DNA of 64,000 nt from CBDIDH01 sp965277595 (GTDB lineage: Bacteria; Planctomycetota; Planctomycetia; Isosphaerales; Isosphaeraceae), in the NCBI GenBank assembly GCA_965277595.1, contig CBDIDH010000002.1:2790001-2854000 (forward strand), written 5' to 3'. The position numbers and the translations under genes are program-made. The notes beneath the pieces are model-generated. The model made no database searches. It saw nothing but the letters and a program-made list of their open reading frames with translations, and had not been told where the DNA came from. This document shows, in pieces, positions 34,590-43,922 of the stretch; the first letter of the stretch is position 1, and every line of letters starts with the position of its first letter.

Positions 34590-36647
34590 CTAAAAGTCGA
34601 AATTGTCGATGTTTTCCCTCGTGAAGAGAAAGGGCTTGCCGAGCAGGATATTATCTCCCTGAATGTTCACGCGGCCGAGGTGTCCGGCGGTCATGCCGTC
34701 GGCCCCCGGCTTGATCGTTCCCGAGGCTACCCGTTGCGCCGCGTAAACGGCGAGGTAACCGAGGTCCATCGAGTTCCACAGGACGAGGCAATCGGTCACG
34801 CCTTCGTGAACATAGCGTTTGTTGTCGTTGGGCAGGCCCAGGCCAATCACCTTGACATCCGTTCGCCCCGACTGTTTCACGGCCTCCGCGGCGCCTGGCA
34901 CGGCCGGGGTGCAAATGGCCATGAAGAGCTTGACCTTCGGAAAGGCGTTGAGCACCGTGCTCGCCTCGTCAAACGCTTTTTTCTGGATATCATCACACGG
35001 CCGAAGGGCAATCATCGTGATCTCTGGATACTTTTCGACCCTTCGCTTCTCGATCTCCTTTTGCCACTCGATCATGTTCGACGCCGTGAGCGAGGCCGTG
35101 ATGATTGAGAACTCGCCTTTTCCTCCCATTACCCGGGCCGCGTTGTCCATCAAGGTCTGACCGATCCCCTCGGGCGTCGCCTGATTGACGAAGAATTCGC
35201 GAGCGTCGGGGGCGGCGTCGGCGTCCCAGGTGATGACCTTGATGCCTCGGGCTCGGGCGCGTCGGAGAGCGGAGCTGATCCCTTCGCGGTTCTCCACGGC
35301 CACGGCGATCACATCAACGCCTCGAGTGATCCAGGTATCAACAATCTCATTTTGGCGGGCCGGATCGGGGTCGGTCGGGCCATCCCAGAGAAGCGTGACG
35401 CCTAGCTCCTTCGCGGCCTCCTCGGCCCCTTTGCGGCAGGCGATGAAGTAGGCATTCCCCTTGCTCTTGGGCATCATGGCCACGGTCAGCGGTTTTTTCG
35501 GGAGGCCTGACTCCGGCGTTGCATGGGTAACGCCGGGGCGTGTGTTGATGATCCCGCGAACGAGCCAGAAGTTCGTCGCGGCAATCATGGCCGCCCCGAA
35601 GACGATCGCCGCGCAGATCAGGGCGACTTGCGAATTCTTCACGGAAAATCCCCCAGCAAGTTCCTCGTCCGTCCGAACCTTGGTTGATCGAGGAGTGACA
35701 ACCTGGCGTCGGTCGAGTCCAATCGCGATCAGAAGCAAGGCGCCGGTCAACACGCCGGCGAGTTCCGAAGGGAGGTCAGCCAGCCTCAGGCCGTTTTGAA
35801 GGACGGCGATCGCGAAGAGCCCCAGCAGAGTTCCGGCCACGCTCCCCCGACCGCCGAAGATCGACGTGCCACCCAGCACGACCGCCGTGATCGCCAGCAA
35901 TTCATATCCTGTTCCCGCGTCGGCCTTCGCCTGACCAAGATGAGCGACATAGATCAACGCCGCGAGGCTCGACGAGACGCCTGAGAGCATGAAGACAAGT
36001 CCCAGGCGACGCTCCACGGGAATTCCCGCGTACCGCGCACCCTCGGGCGCGAAGCCGATCGCCACCAGGCCGCGACCGATCACGCAACGGCGCAGGAGCA
36101 CCCAGAAGGCGGCCGAGACCAGGACGAGGACGGGTAGTTGCGTCGGCACGTCGCCGAAAAGCGTTCCCTGGCCCAGGTGGAGAAAGCTTTTCGGGAAGTG
36201 CGTGAAGTTGTCCACGCCGCCAGTGATTCCTTCGGCAAGGCCGCGAAAGAGTGAGAGCGACCCGAGCGTGACAATTAATGAAGGAGTCTTCAAGCGAGTG
36301 ATCAGAAGACCATTGAGCGTGCCTGCCGCGGCGCCAAGGCCAAGCGTGAGAATCGCCGCGAGGCCGATCGGCAAACCGGCGTCGCGCCAGAGTTTGCCGA
36401 AGATCACGGCCGAGAGGCCCATCAGCGAGCCGACCGAGAGGTCAATTCCACCGGCGACGATCACGGGCGTGAGCGCCACGGCGATCAGGCCGAGTTCCAC
36501 GCTCAGGCGAATCACCTCGAAGGCGTTGCGTGTCGAAAAGAAGTTCCGGCCAATCGTCGCGAAAACGAGAACTTCCAGGAAAAGCAGGGTAATCAGCACG
36601 GCCTGCGGTGTCGCCAGTCGGTTCGGTCGAGATACTCGAGCGTTCAT
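34590..36647 (-). CDS. Fused sugar ABC transporter permease and substrate-binding protein (rhamnose type)
   Basis: A 685-residue polypeptide joining two transporter parts. Residues about 16-312 are a RbsC/RhaQ-type permease (VIVAGGIDLSVGSLMGLSAV, LGGTSIFGGRGS). After a charged linker, a membrane segment (341-364) leads to a periplasmic sugar-binding domain (about 385-685; VAMMPKSKGNAYFIACRKGA, DVIAVAVENREGISSAL) similar to RhaS/LsrB. The binding domain has no own signal peptide and is tethered to the permease. ATG 36647 overlaps the previous stop (ATGA) and has GGGAGGG just upstream; I see no internal stop or second start between the parts. Last gene of the rhamnose operon. Confidence 0.88.
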   Translation of the reverse strand: MNARVSRPNRLATPQAVLITLLFLEVLVFATIGRNFFSTRNAFEVIRLSVELGLIAVALTPVIVAGGIDLSVGSLMGLSAVIFGKLWRDAGLPIGLAAILTLGLGAAAGTLNGLLITRLKTPSLIVTLGSLSLFRGLAEGITGGVDNFTHFPKSFLHLGQGTLFGDVPTQLPVLVLVSAAFWVLLRRCVIGRGLVAIGFAPEGARYAGIPVERRLGLVFMLSGVSSSLAALIYVAHLGQAKADAGTGYELLAITAVVLGGTSIFGGRGSVAGTLLGLFAIAVLQNGLRLADLPSELAGVLTGALLLIAIGLDRRQVVTPRSTKVRTDEELAGGFSVKNSQVALICAAIVFGAAMIAATNFWLVRGIINTRPGVTHATPESGLPKKPLTVAMMPKSKGNAYFIACRKGAEEAAKELGVTLLWDGPTDPDPARQNEIVDTWITRGVDVIAVAVENREGISSALRRARARGIKVITWDADAAPDAREFFVNQATPEGIGQTLMDNAARVMGGKGEFSIITASLTASNMIEWQKEIEKRRVEKYPEITMIALRPCDDIQKKAFDEASTVLNAFPKVKLFMAICTPAVPGAAEAVKQSGRTDVKVIGLGLPNDNKRYVHEGVTDCLVLWNSMDLGYLAVYAAQRVASGTIKPGADGMTAGHLGRVNIQGDNILLGKPFLFTRENIDNFDF

Positions 36648-37570
36648 CGACCCTCCCGGGAGAGTGAGTCGGACGCGACGGCGGCGAGGATGACGAGCCC
36701 CTGAATGGCCTTTTCCCACTCGGGCCGGACCTTCAAGAAGACGAGCGCGGGGCCGATCGAGGCGAGCAGGAGAACGCCGATCAGGGTGCCGATCAGGGTC
36801 CCCCGGCCTCCCGAGACCGCCGCGCCGCCGACGACGACCGCGGCGATCGCCTGAAGTTCCAAACCTCCTCCGGCGTTGGGATCAACCTGCACGAACCGGA
36901 CCGCGTTCAGGAGCGCCGCGAGCCCGGTCAGGGCTCCCATGACAACGAAGACACTGAAGACGACCCGCCTGGGGCGGACCCCGGCCAGCCGAGCCGCCTC
37001 GGGATCGGACCCCGTCGCATAAACGGCGCGCCCCGCCGCGAGGTGTCGCAACGACCAGGCGAAGATCCAAAGAACGAGCACCGCGATGCCGACGACAAGC
37101 CATTGCCCCGTCGCTTGCCCCGCGCCAAACCATTGAAAGGTTCCGGGCAGGTCGCGGATCGCCTCGCCTTCGCGAATCCAGCGGAGCGACTCGCGGAGAA
37201 TGACCAGCGTCGCCAGGGTCACGACGATCGACGGCAGGCCCAGTCCCGCGACGAGTGCCCCGTTGATTCCGCCGAGAATGGCCCCCGCCAGCAATGTTCC
37301 CAGGCCGACAGCCGGCATCGGCAAGCTCATGCGCACGAGCAGACCGGCGACGATCCCGCAAACGGAGAACTGAGAGCCGATCGAAATATCTATCTGGCGG
37401 GCGACAATCACCAGGGTCATGCCGATGGCCGCGATCAAGATCGGTGCGCTACTGACGAGCGTCGCGCGGATCTGATCGGCCTTGAAAAAGTCAGGGACGA
37501 CCAGGGCAAGGAGGATCAGCAACAAAGCATACGTGGCGGCGACCGCGAGTTCGCGGCGGTAGCGTCTCAT
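36644..37570 (-). CDS. Sugar ABC transporter permease (rhamnose type)
   Basis: A 308-residue integral membrane protein of the branched-chain/ribose permease family with about eight to ten hydrophobic helices. Typical signatures: MTLVIVARQIDISIGSQFSV in the first third and AIAAVVVGGAAVSGGRGTLIG towards the end. It would pair with the fused permease downstream to form a heterodimeric channel. Both ends overlap neighbours by four bases (ATGA), which implies coupled translation with the ATPase and the fusion protein. Confidence 0.92.
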   Translation of the reverse strand: MRRYRRELAVAATYALLLILLALVVPDFFKADQIRATLVSSAPILIAAIGMTLVIVARQIDISIGSQFSVCGIVAGLLVRMSLPMPAVGLGTLLAGAILGGINGALVAGLGLPSIVVTLATLVILRESLRWIREGEAIRDLPGTFQWFGAGQATGQWLVVGIAVLVLWIFAWSLRHLAAGRAVYATGSDPEAARLAGVRPRRVVFSVFVVMGALTGLAALLNAVRFVQVDPNAGGGLELQAIAAVVVGGAAVSGGRGTLIGTLIGVLLLASIGPALVFLKVRPEWEKAIQGLVILAAVASDSLSREGR

Positions 37571-39096
37571 CCGACCCCCGCCTCGGCGTGGCCGAGTGCC
37601 AGTTCCATCACACGTTCCTGCGTCGCGTCGACGCGATCCAATGCCCCGATCACGGTACCCGCGTGCATCACGACAATCCGGTCGCTCATTCCAAGCACCT
37701 CGGGCAATTCGGACGAGATCATCAAGATCGCCAGGCCATTCGTGGCGAGGTCGCCCATGAGTCGGTGAATCTCGGCCTTGGCACCGACGTCGACCCCTTG
37801 CGTCGGTTCATCAAGAATCAGGACGCCCGGTCGCGACGCCAGCCAACGCGCGAGCGCGACCTTTTGTTGATTGCCGCCCGATAGACTCCCCACGGGAGCG
37901 TCGATCGAGGCCGTTTTCACACCGAGACGATCCACATAATCGTGAGCAACGGCGCGTTCACGTCGCGAATTCAGCAGGCCGAGTCGAGAAATGGCCGAGA
38001 GCGTCGCGAGCGTTACGTTTTCCGCGACCGACATTTCCAGGACGACCCCATGTCGGCGGCGATCTTCGGGGACATAAGCAATTCCTTTCGCGATGGCCTC
38101 GCGCGGCGATGGGATCGTCACGGCCTGGCCTCGCAAAACGATTGAACCGGACGTCGCGGGGGTCAGGCCGAAGAGAACGCGGGCCAGTTCGGTACGGCCC
38201 GCCCCGACCAGGCCCGCCAGGCCGACGATCTCACCGGCGCGAACCTGAAAGGTGACGTCGTGAACCCCGGCCTCGTGGCAGCCGACGTTTTGAAGGTCAA
38301 GAACAACCTCGCCCGGCGTGACCTCAACCTTGGGAAAGACGGCCGATAATTCGCGGCCGACCATCATCTGAATCAGGGTCGAGCGGTTCACCTGGGTCAT
38401 TGGACGGGTGCCGACGACGACGCCATCGCGAAGCGCTGTCACGCGATCGGCGATCTCGGGGAGTTCTTCGAGGCGGTGCGAGATGTAGATGATGCCGACG
38501 CCAAGCGCCTTGGATTCGCGGATCACGCGGAAGAGGTTCACGACCTCGGACTCGCTGAGCGAGGCGGTCGGCTCGTCCATGATGACGATCTTGGCCTCGG
38601 CGCCGAGGGCTCGGGCGATCTCGACAAGCTGTTGTTCGGGCATTGTCAGGTGTCGGACCTCGGTCTCGGGATCGATCCGCGCCCCGATCTTTTCGAGCAG
38701 ACGCGCTGCGCGTGTTCGACGTTCACGCCAACGGATGCGACGCCAGGCGCCGCCGGGTTCGAGGCCGAGCGCGATGTTCTCGGCGACGGAGAGGTCGGGA
38801 AAGAGCGCGGGTTGTTGATAGATCGCGGCAATTCCCAGGTCTCGGGCGCGGACGGGATCGTTGGCGAGGATGATCTGGTTGCGGACTTCGAGGGTTCCTT
38901 CATCGGGAGCCATCGCGCCGGTGATGACCTTGATGAGCGTGGATTTCCCCGCGCCGTTCTCGCCGACGAGGGCGTGAACCTCACCCGCGAGGAGGTCAAA
39001 CGAGACGTCTTTCAACGCCTTGACGCCGGCAAACGCCTTGCTGACTCCGGTCAACCTGAGCAAGGTCTGGGATTGCAATCCTATCTCCCTGGCCAT
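37567..39096 (-). CDS. Sugar ABC transporter ATP-binding protein with two ABC domains
   Basis: A 509-residue double ATPase of the RbsA/XylG/RhaT class. The first domain has the full Walker A (GENGAGKST), a degenerate signature (LTMPEQQLVEIARAL) and Walker B (VIMDEPTASL). The second domain lacks a proper Walker A (GLVGAGRTE), as is normal for this class, but has a good signature (SLSGGNQQKVALARWL) and Walker B (VLILDEPTQGVD). It energises the two permease proteins encoded downstream. The rhaA gene ends 48 bases upstream, which makes L-rhamnose the likely substrate. Confidence 0.93.
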   Translation of the reverse strand: MAREIGLQSQTLLRLTGVSKAFAGVKALKDVSFDLLAGEVHALVGENGAGKSTLIKVITGAMAPDEGTLEVRNQIILANDPVRARDLGIAAIYQQPALFPDLSVAENIALGLEPGGAWRRIRWRERRTRAARLLEKIGARIDPETEVRHLTMPEQQLVEIARALGAEAKIVIMDEPTASLSESEVVNLFRVIRESKALGVGIIYISHRLEELPEIADRVTALRDGVVVGTRPMTQVNRSTLIQMMVGRELSAVFPKVEVTPGEVVLDLQNVGCHEAGVHDVTFQVRAGEIVGLAGLVGAGRTELARVLFGLTPATSGSIVLRGQAVTIPSPREAIAKGIAYVPEDRRRHGVVLEMSVAENVTLATLSAISRLGLLNSRRERAVAHDYVDRLGVKTASIDAPVGSLSGGNQQKVALARWLASRPGVLILDEPTQGVDVGAKAEIHRLMGDLATNGLAILMISSELPEVLGMSDRIVVMHAGTVIGALDRVDATQERVMELALGHAEAGVG

Positions 39097-39144
39097 CGGA
39101 CGATTGATTCTCGCGGTGGTTCGGTCGGTCCGTCAAACGCGTCA

Positions 39145-40419
39145 TCAACGGAGTCGAAGGACCTCGCGTTCGTAAGCCTTGACCTCGTCGATCCAGGCGG
39201 GACCGACCGGAACGCCCCGCATCTCACAATAATGATCCCAGACGGCGCCAAAAGGCATCGTTTTTAACTCTTCGAGCAGAGCAAGGCGCGCCGTGAAATC
39301 GCCTTCGAGTTCGAGACGGCGGAGAGTCGCGGTTGGTTCGAGAAAGGCGTTGAGCAGGGCCTTGAGCAAGGCTCGGGTGCCGATCACCCAGGCGGCCACG
39401 CGGTTGATGCTGGCGTCAAAGAAGTCGAGACCGAGGCGGACCCGGTTCAGGAAATCGCCGCGGACGATCTCGAAGGCAATCGCTTGAAGCTCGTCGGTCA
39501 GGGTGACAACGTGGTCGCTGTCCCAGCGGACACCGCGGCTGACGTGGAGCAAGATGTCATCAAGGTGGCAAAGCACGGCCGAAATCTTGTCGGAGATCAC
39601 CTCGGTCGGGTGAAAATGGCCGGCATCGAGGCACAAAAGCATCTTGCGGGTGATCGCGTAACCAAGGTAAAACTCGAACGAGCCGACGACGTACGACTCG
39701 GAACCCAGGCCGAAAAGCTTGCTCTCGACGGCATCGAGGTGGAATTGAGGATCGATCGGCCGGGCAAAGACGGCGTCAAGCGAACGGAGCAGGCGTTCGC
39801 GAGGGCCTTTGCGGTCGGCCGGGGTGTCTTTATAACCGTCGGGAATCCAGACGTTCGTGACACAGGGCGACCCGAGAGCCCGGCCGATCGAGGCGCCGAT
39901 CTCGCGGCAGGCGATTCCGTGGTCAATCCAGAACTGGCGGATACCGGCGTCGGCATGAGCGAGGGTCCAGCCCTCGGCGGCCTTTGGATGGGCGAAGAAG
40001 GTCGGGTTGAAGTCGAGGCCGAGACCTCGGCCGCGCGCCCAGTCGATCCAGCCGGTGAAGTGTTCCGGTTCGAGGGCGTTCCGATCGACCTTCCGGCCGC
40101 CTGTCTCGGCATAACTGGCGTGAAGGTTGACACGGTGGGTGCCGGGGATCAGGCTGAGGGCTTTATCGAGATCGGCGCGGAGTTCATCGGGGCTGCGGGC
40201 GCGGCCGGGATACTGGCCGGTCACGGCGAGGCCGCCGCCGATGGCTTCGCCCAGCCCTTCGAAACCGGTGACGTCGTCCCCTTGCCAGCAGTGAACCGAG
40301 ATGGCGACACTGGAGAGCCGCGCCAGCGCGCGTTCAACATCGACTCCGATCGCCTTGTAGCGATCGAGGGCGAGGGCATAGCCTTGACCCTGCCCGTTCG
40401 CGGACTGCCGTTCGCTCAT
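39145..40419 (-). CDS. rhaA: L-rhamnose isomerase
   Basis: A 424-residue enzyme converting L-rhamnose to L-rhamnulose. It is close to the E. coli type (419 residues) along its whole length: SVHCWQGDDVTGFE, NLHASYAE, LGLDFNPTFFAHP, NVWIPDGYKD, DAVESKLFG, CLDAGHFHPTEVISDKIS and RVRLGLDFFDASINRVAAW. The metal ligands of the family (Glu, Asp and His in the ESKLFG to DAGHFHPTE region) are kept. It is the first gene of the minus-strand transport operon. No rhamnulokinase or aldolase gene is in the window. Confidence 0.96.
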   Translation of the reverse strand: MSERQSANGQGQGYALALDRYKAIGVDVERALARLSSVAISVHCWQGDDVTGFEGLGEAIGGGLAVTGQYPGRARSPDELRADLDKALSLIPGTHRVNLHASYAETGGRKVDRNALEPEHFTGWIDWARGRGLGLDFNPTFFAHPKAAEGWTLAHADAGIRQFWIDHGIACREIGASIGRALGSPCVTNVWIPDGYKDTPADRKGPRERLLRSLDAVFARPIDPQFHLDAVESKLFGLGSESYVVGSFEFYLGYAITRKMLLCLDAGHFHPTEVISDKISAVLCHLDDILLHVSRGVRWDSDHVVTLTDELQAIAFEIVRGDFLNRVRLGLDFFDASINRVAAWVIGTRALLKALLNAFLEPTATLRRLELEGDFTARLALLEELKTMPFGAVWDHYCEMRGVPVGPAWIDEVKAYEREVLRLR

Positions 40420-40612
40420 CGGGTGACGACCTTCGACGGACGAGGACGAAAAGACTTCAAAGGGCGTCGACTGACGCCAGCGATCGTAGACCGTTGACCG
40501 ATCAGACTCAAGACGTCACCGAACCGCTCGGCCCGAGTTCTCGGCCCGACGGTTGCATTGGATCGGCGGTTGAGCTGGACGGGCGACTTGATTTTTAAGG
40601 ATTTTCAAGAGA

Positions 40613-42514
40613 ATGACCGAGACGACCGACGAGAACCACGAATGGCGCCCTCTCGGGCGGGTTTTGAACCAACTGGCAAGCCGCTGGGCAACTCCAGGCG
40701 CGGGGCGCGTCGCGGTCTGTAGCCCTCTCGTCGGCGTGATCGCGGGCCTGGGGGCGGTCGCCTTCCTGCTCGTGCTGAACCTGATGTTCGAGCACGTCCT
40801 CGGCGGACTCATGGGCTTTCACCTGCCGCCGACCGGCGAGGGGAAGCCCAGCCCGATCAGCCTGCCGCATCCGTGGTGGATGGTCTTGCTCGTGCCGACG
40901 ATCGGCGGCCTGATCTCGGGATGTCTTGTCTTCAGCCTCGCTCCCGAGGCCGAGGGGCACGGAACCGACGCCCTGATTCGTGCCTTTCACCGAGGGAACG
41001 GCAAGATCCGCGGGCGCGTGCCGCTGGTCAAGGGGATTGCCTCGATCATCACGATCGGCACGGGGGGCTCGGCCGGTCAGGAAGGGCCGATCGCGCAGAT
41101 TGGCGCGGGGTTCGGGTCGTTTCTCGCGAAGCTTTTGAGACTCTCGCCCGATGAGCGCAGGCTCCTGATGCTCGCGGGGGCCGCCGGGGGCGTCGGCGCG
41201 ATCTTCCGGGCGCCGCTCGGAGGCGCGATCTTCGGATGCGAGGTCCTTTACGCGACCGCCGCGATTGAATCCGCGGCGCTCTTGCCGTGTCTGGCCAGCT
41301 CGATCGTTGCTTATTCGGTTTTCGCCCTCTTCATCACGCCGAGGCCGATCTTCCTGGTTCCCGACCTTCACTTTCGGGGTCTGACGGAACTGCCGATGTT
41401 CACCTTCTTGGCGCTCGCCTGCGTGGCGGTCGGGTGGGTTTACGTCCGCGTCTTTTACGGCCTGCGCGACTATGTTTTCCACCCGATTCCGCTGCCCAGG
41501 CACGTCAAGCCGGCGATCGGTGGATTCTTGCTCGGCCTGATCGCGCTGGTGTATCCCGAGGTCATGACCGGCGGATACGGCTGGGTGCAATGGGGAGCGA
41601 TCGGGATGCCCCGGTCGCTGGCTCTGCCGGGCGATCCGGTCTTCGTGCCGCAGATGGGGTTGAGGATGCTCCTGACGCTCGCCCTTTTGAAGACGGTGAC
41701 CACCGGGTTGACGATCAGTTCGGGGGGGAGTGGTGGCGTTTTCGGACCGTCGATGTTCATCGGCGGGATGCTCGGCGGAGCAGTGGGCCAGTTGCTCGCG
41801 TCGGTCTTTCCACACTGGGGCGTGAACCCGGCCGCGTATGCGCTTGTGGGGATGGGGGGCTTTTTCGCGGGGGTCTCGAAGACGCCGCTGACGTCAATCG
41901 TGATGGTCTGCGAGATGACCGGCAATTACAGTTTACTCGTCCCCTTGATGCTCGCCTGTGGGTTGCACATGGGACTTTCGCGGAAATGGACGATCTACGA
42001 GGAGCAGGTCGCCAGTCCCGTGGATTCGCCCGCGCACCGGGGCGATTTCGTCGTCGACGTGCTCGAACGGCTCCACGTCGGCGAGGTCTTTGTCCGCAAG
42101 GAGGGACTTGAGGTCTTCGAGGAGTCGACCCCCTTTGCCCAGATTCTCCGACGCGTGGCGGGCTCGACCGAGACGATGTTTCCGGTCATCGACAAGCAGG
42201 GGCACCTGACCGGGATTTTCACGCTCCGCGACGTTCGCCCCGCGCTTCTTGGCTCGGACTGGGGGCCGCTCGTCGTGGCCGATGATCTGGCGACGCGTCC
42301 GGTCATGTACGTGACGCCCGAGGATGATCTTCATACCGCGCTGCGACGTCTGACCGACCTGAACACCGATCAGATTCCCGTCGTCGATCGCGACGACCGG
42401 ACGCGGTTAATCGGCTTGCTCGGTCGCCGCGAACTGGTCGCCGCCTACTCGACCCAGGTCGAAGCCTTGCGATCACCCGACCCCGTCACCGACTCGAAGG
42501 AAGTGGCTCATTAG
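40613..42514 (+). CDS. CLC-type chloride channel with CBS domain pair
   Basis: A 633-residue protein with the CLC membrane domain (about 30-450) and two cytosolic CBS domains (about 490-615; RVAGSTETMFPVIDKQGHLT, TDLNTDQIPVVDRDD). Filter motifs are GTGGSAGQEGPIAQIG with the gating Glu157, and SSGGSGGVFGPSMF. The first anion-site motif is GHGTD instead of GSGIP. The position equal to the internal proton-relay Glu203 of E. coli ClcA is Val211 (FGCEV), as in CLC channels, so Cl-/H+ exchange is unlikely. Divergent from rhaA, 193 bases apart. CBS domains suggest nucleotide control. Confidence 0.93.
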   Translation: MTETTDENHEWRPLGRVLNQLASRWATPGAGRVAVCSPLVGVIAGLGAVAFLLVLNLMFEHVLGGLMGFHLPPTGEGKPSPISLPHPWWMVLLVPTIGGLISGCLVFSLAPEAEGHGTDALIRAFHRGNGKIRGRVPLVKGIASIITIGTGGSAGQEGPIAQIGAGFGSFLAKLLRLSPDERRLLMLAGAAGGVGAIFRAPLGGAIFGCEVLYATAAIESAALLPCLASSIVAYSVFALFITPRPIFLVPDLHFRGLTELPMFTFLALACVAVGWVYVRVFYGLRDYVFHPIPLPRHVKPAIGGFLLGLIALVYPEVMTGGYGWVQWGAIGMPRSLALPGDPVFVPQMGLRMLLTLALLKTVTTGLTISSGGSGGVFGPSMFIGGMLGGAVGQLLASVFPHWGVNPAAYALVGMGGFFAGVSKTPLTSIVMVCEMTGNYSLLVPLMLACGLHMGLSRKWTIYEEQVASPVDSPAHRGDFVVDVLERLHVGEVFVRKEGLEVFEESTPFAQILRRVAGSTETMFPVIDKQGHLTGIFTLRDVRPALLGSDWGPLVVADDLATRPVMYVTPEDDLHTALRRLTDLNTDQIPVVDRDDRTRLIGLLGRRELVAAYSTQVEALRSPDPVTDSKEVAH

Positions 42515-42547
42515 TGAATACGGTTGTCGCGGAATCGCCGTGAGGCC

Positions 42548-42597
42548 AAAGGACATGAGGACATAGGACAAATTCTGCCCTCTGTCCCTTGTCCTTT
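42548..42597. terminator. Inverted repeat between convergent genes (AGGACA type)
   Basis: Outer arms AAAGGACA (42548-42555) and TGTCCTTT (42590-42597) and inner GGACA (42566-42570)/TGTCC (42583-42587) can fold into a branched or interrupted hairpin. It sits between the stops of the chloride-channel gene and the DUF1559 gene. The GTCCTT core matches the octamer array at 1015-1094. Confidence 0.6.
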
Positions 42598-42628
42598 CGC
42601 CAAAAAGAGCCCGGATCAGGCAACAGCT

Positions 42629-43675
42629 TTAATAGTCGTTGGCCGAAACAGCCTCGCCGTTCGATCGGGTGCCGAGAGCCCACCAGGTTGTCGGCGTGAT
42701 GCCGTTCTTGATGAACCGGACGGTTCCATCGCCGAAGAGCAGGTTCACCCCGCCGGAGTGGCGACTGCTCGCCGTGTGCGCTCCCTGGCAACCGGCGCCG
42801 CCGCCGGTGTCATTGTTGCAACTCCACATGTTCGGAGTCATGACGTGCGTATATCGGCTCTGTGGCGGATAGCCGATGTGCCAGGCTCCGCCGATTCCGT
42901 AGGGATTGGAATTAAAGCCGAGGCCGGTGGCCAGGCTTCCCACGCCCGAGGGGACAAAGGCCTTGCAAGTCTGGTAGTACGAGGCGGGATCGGCCACGTT
43001 GCCGGGGACGTAATAGACGTTTGACGTGGGTGTTCCCGAGTCAAAACTCGGGGCCAGGCCGTTGCCGCCGGTCCCCTTGATCTTCTCGCTCACCATCGCC
43101 GTCTGGCTCAGGCCATCATTGACGTCGCGCAGGCCGTAGACGCGTGTATTCAGAACGGCCGAGGGATCGGCACCCATGAACATCCCGTTAAACGTTCCAT
43201 TGACATTCACCGAGTTGGGTGAACTCCCCGAGCACAGGACATAGTTATTATGTCCTTCCAGCGTGCTCAGCCGATCCAGGTCGGACGGGCAGAGGAACCC
43301 GCTGACCGTGGTCCGGGTCACCGTCGTGTTGGCGACGGTTCCAATCGCCGCGGGGTTGGTGACGCCGGGGATATCCATCATGTTCAAGGCGTTGTAAAGC
43401 GGCCCTTGTTCCATGTAAGGAAGGATGGGAACCAGACCCGAGAAGTCCATCCAGTGGTCATCTTCCATCTGACCCCAGGGGAGTGACCCCTGCGTGTCGT
43501 GATAGTTATGCATCGCCAGGCCGATTTGTTTCAGATTATTGACGCACTGCGCACGCCTCGCCGCCTCCCGAGCGGCCTGGACCGCCGGTAAGAGCAGCGC
43601 GATCAGGACCGCGATGATCGCGATCACGACAAGCAACTCAATCAGGGTGAAGCCCCGGCGCCGCGTTGAACGCAT
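42629..43675 (-). CDS. DUF1559 prepilin-like protein
   Basis: A 348-residue planctomycete-type protein. It begins with a type IV prepilin/pseudopilin leader: MRSTRRR, cleavage before F, then FTLIELLVVIAIIAVLIALL. The helix continues as QAAREAARRAQCVNNLKQIGLAMHNYH, typical of DUF1559. The C-terminal beta-rich domain includes the H-x-G-G type closing motif (SSRHSGGVNLLFGDGTVRFI). Tens to hundreds of paralogues occur in planctomycete genomes, possibly forming surface or secretion structures; the role is unknown. The gene stands alone. Confidence 0.95.
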   Translation of the reverse strand: MRSTRRRGFTLIELLVVIAIIAVLIALLLPAVQAAREAARRAQCVNNLKQIGLAMHNYHDTQGSLPWGQMEDDHWMDFSGLVPILPYMEQGPLYNALNMMDIPGVTNPAAIGTVANTTVTRTTVSGFLCPSDLDRLSTLEGHNNYVLCSGSSPNSVNVNGTFNGMFMGADPSAVLNTRVYGLRDVNDGLSQTAMVSEKIKGTGGNGLAPSFDSGTPTSNVYYVPGNVADPASYYQTCKAFVPSGVGSLATGLGFNSNPYGIGGAWHIGYPPQSRYTHVMTPNMWSCNNDTGGGAGCQGAHTASSRHSGGVNLLFGDGTVRFIKNGITPTTWWALGTRSNGEAVSANDY

Positions 43676-43922
43676 CGTGACACCCCTTGGCCTGACGTTC
43701 GATGCATGCCGACGACTCGCAGCCGACCTGGGTCGGAAGGAGGATCGCCGCGCATCGACAGGTTAACCTGTTAGAAAGAGACAGACGAGACAGTTGTGCT
43801 GAAAGATACACCACATCGCGACGATCGGCCAGCGATCGATTGGATTGGTGAGTCAGGATACGAGATGTCCAGACCTCTCACAACGAAATCTTTCGATTTT
43901 GAAAAATCTTTGTTCGGTTGTG

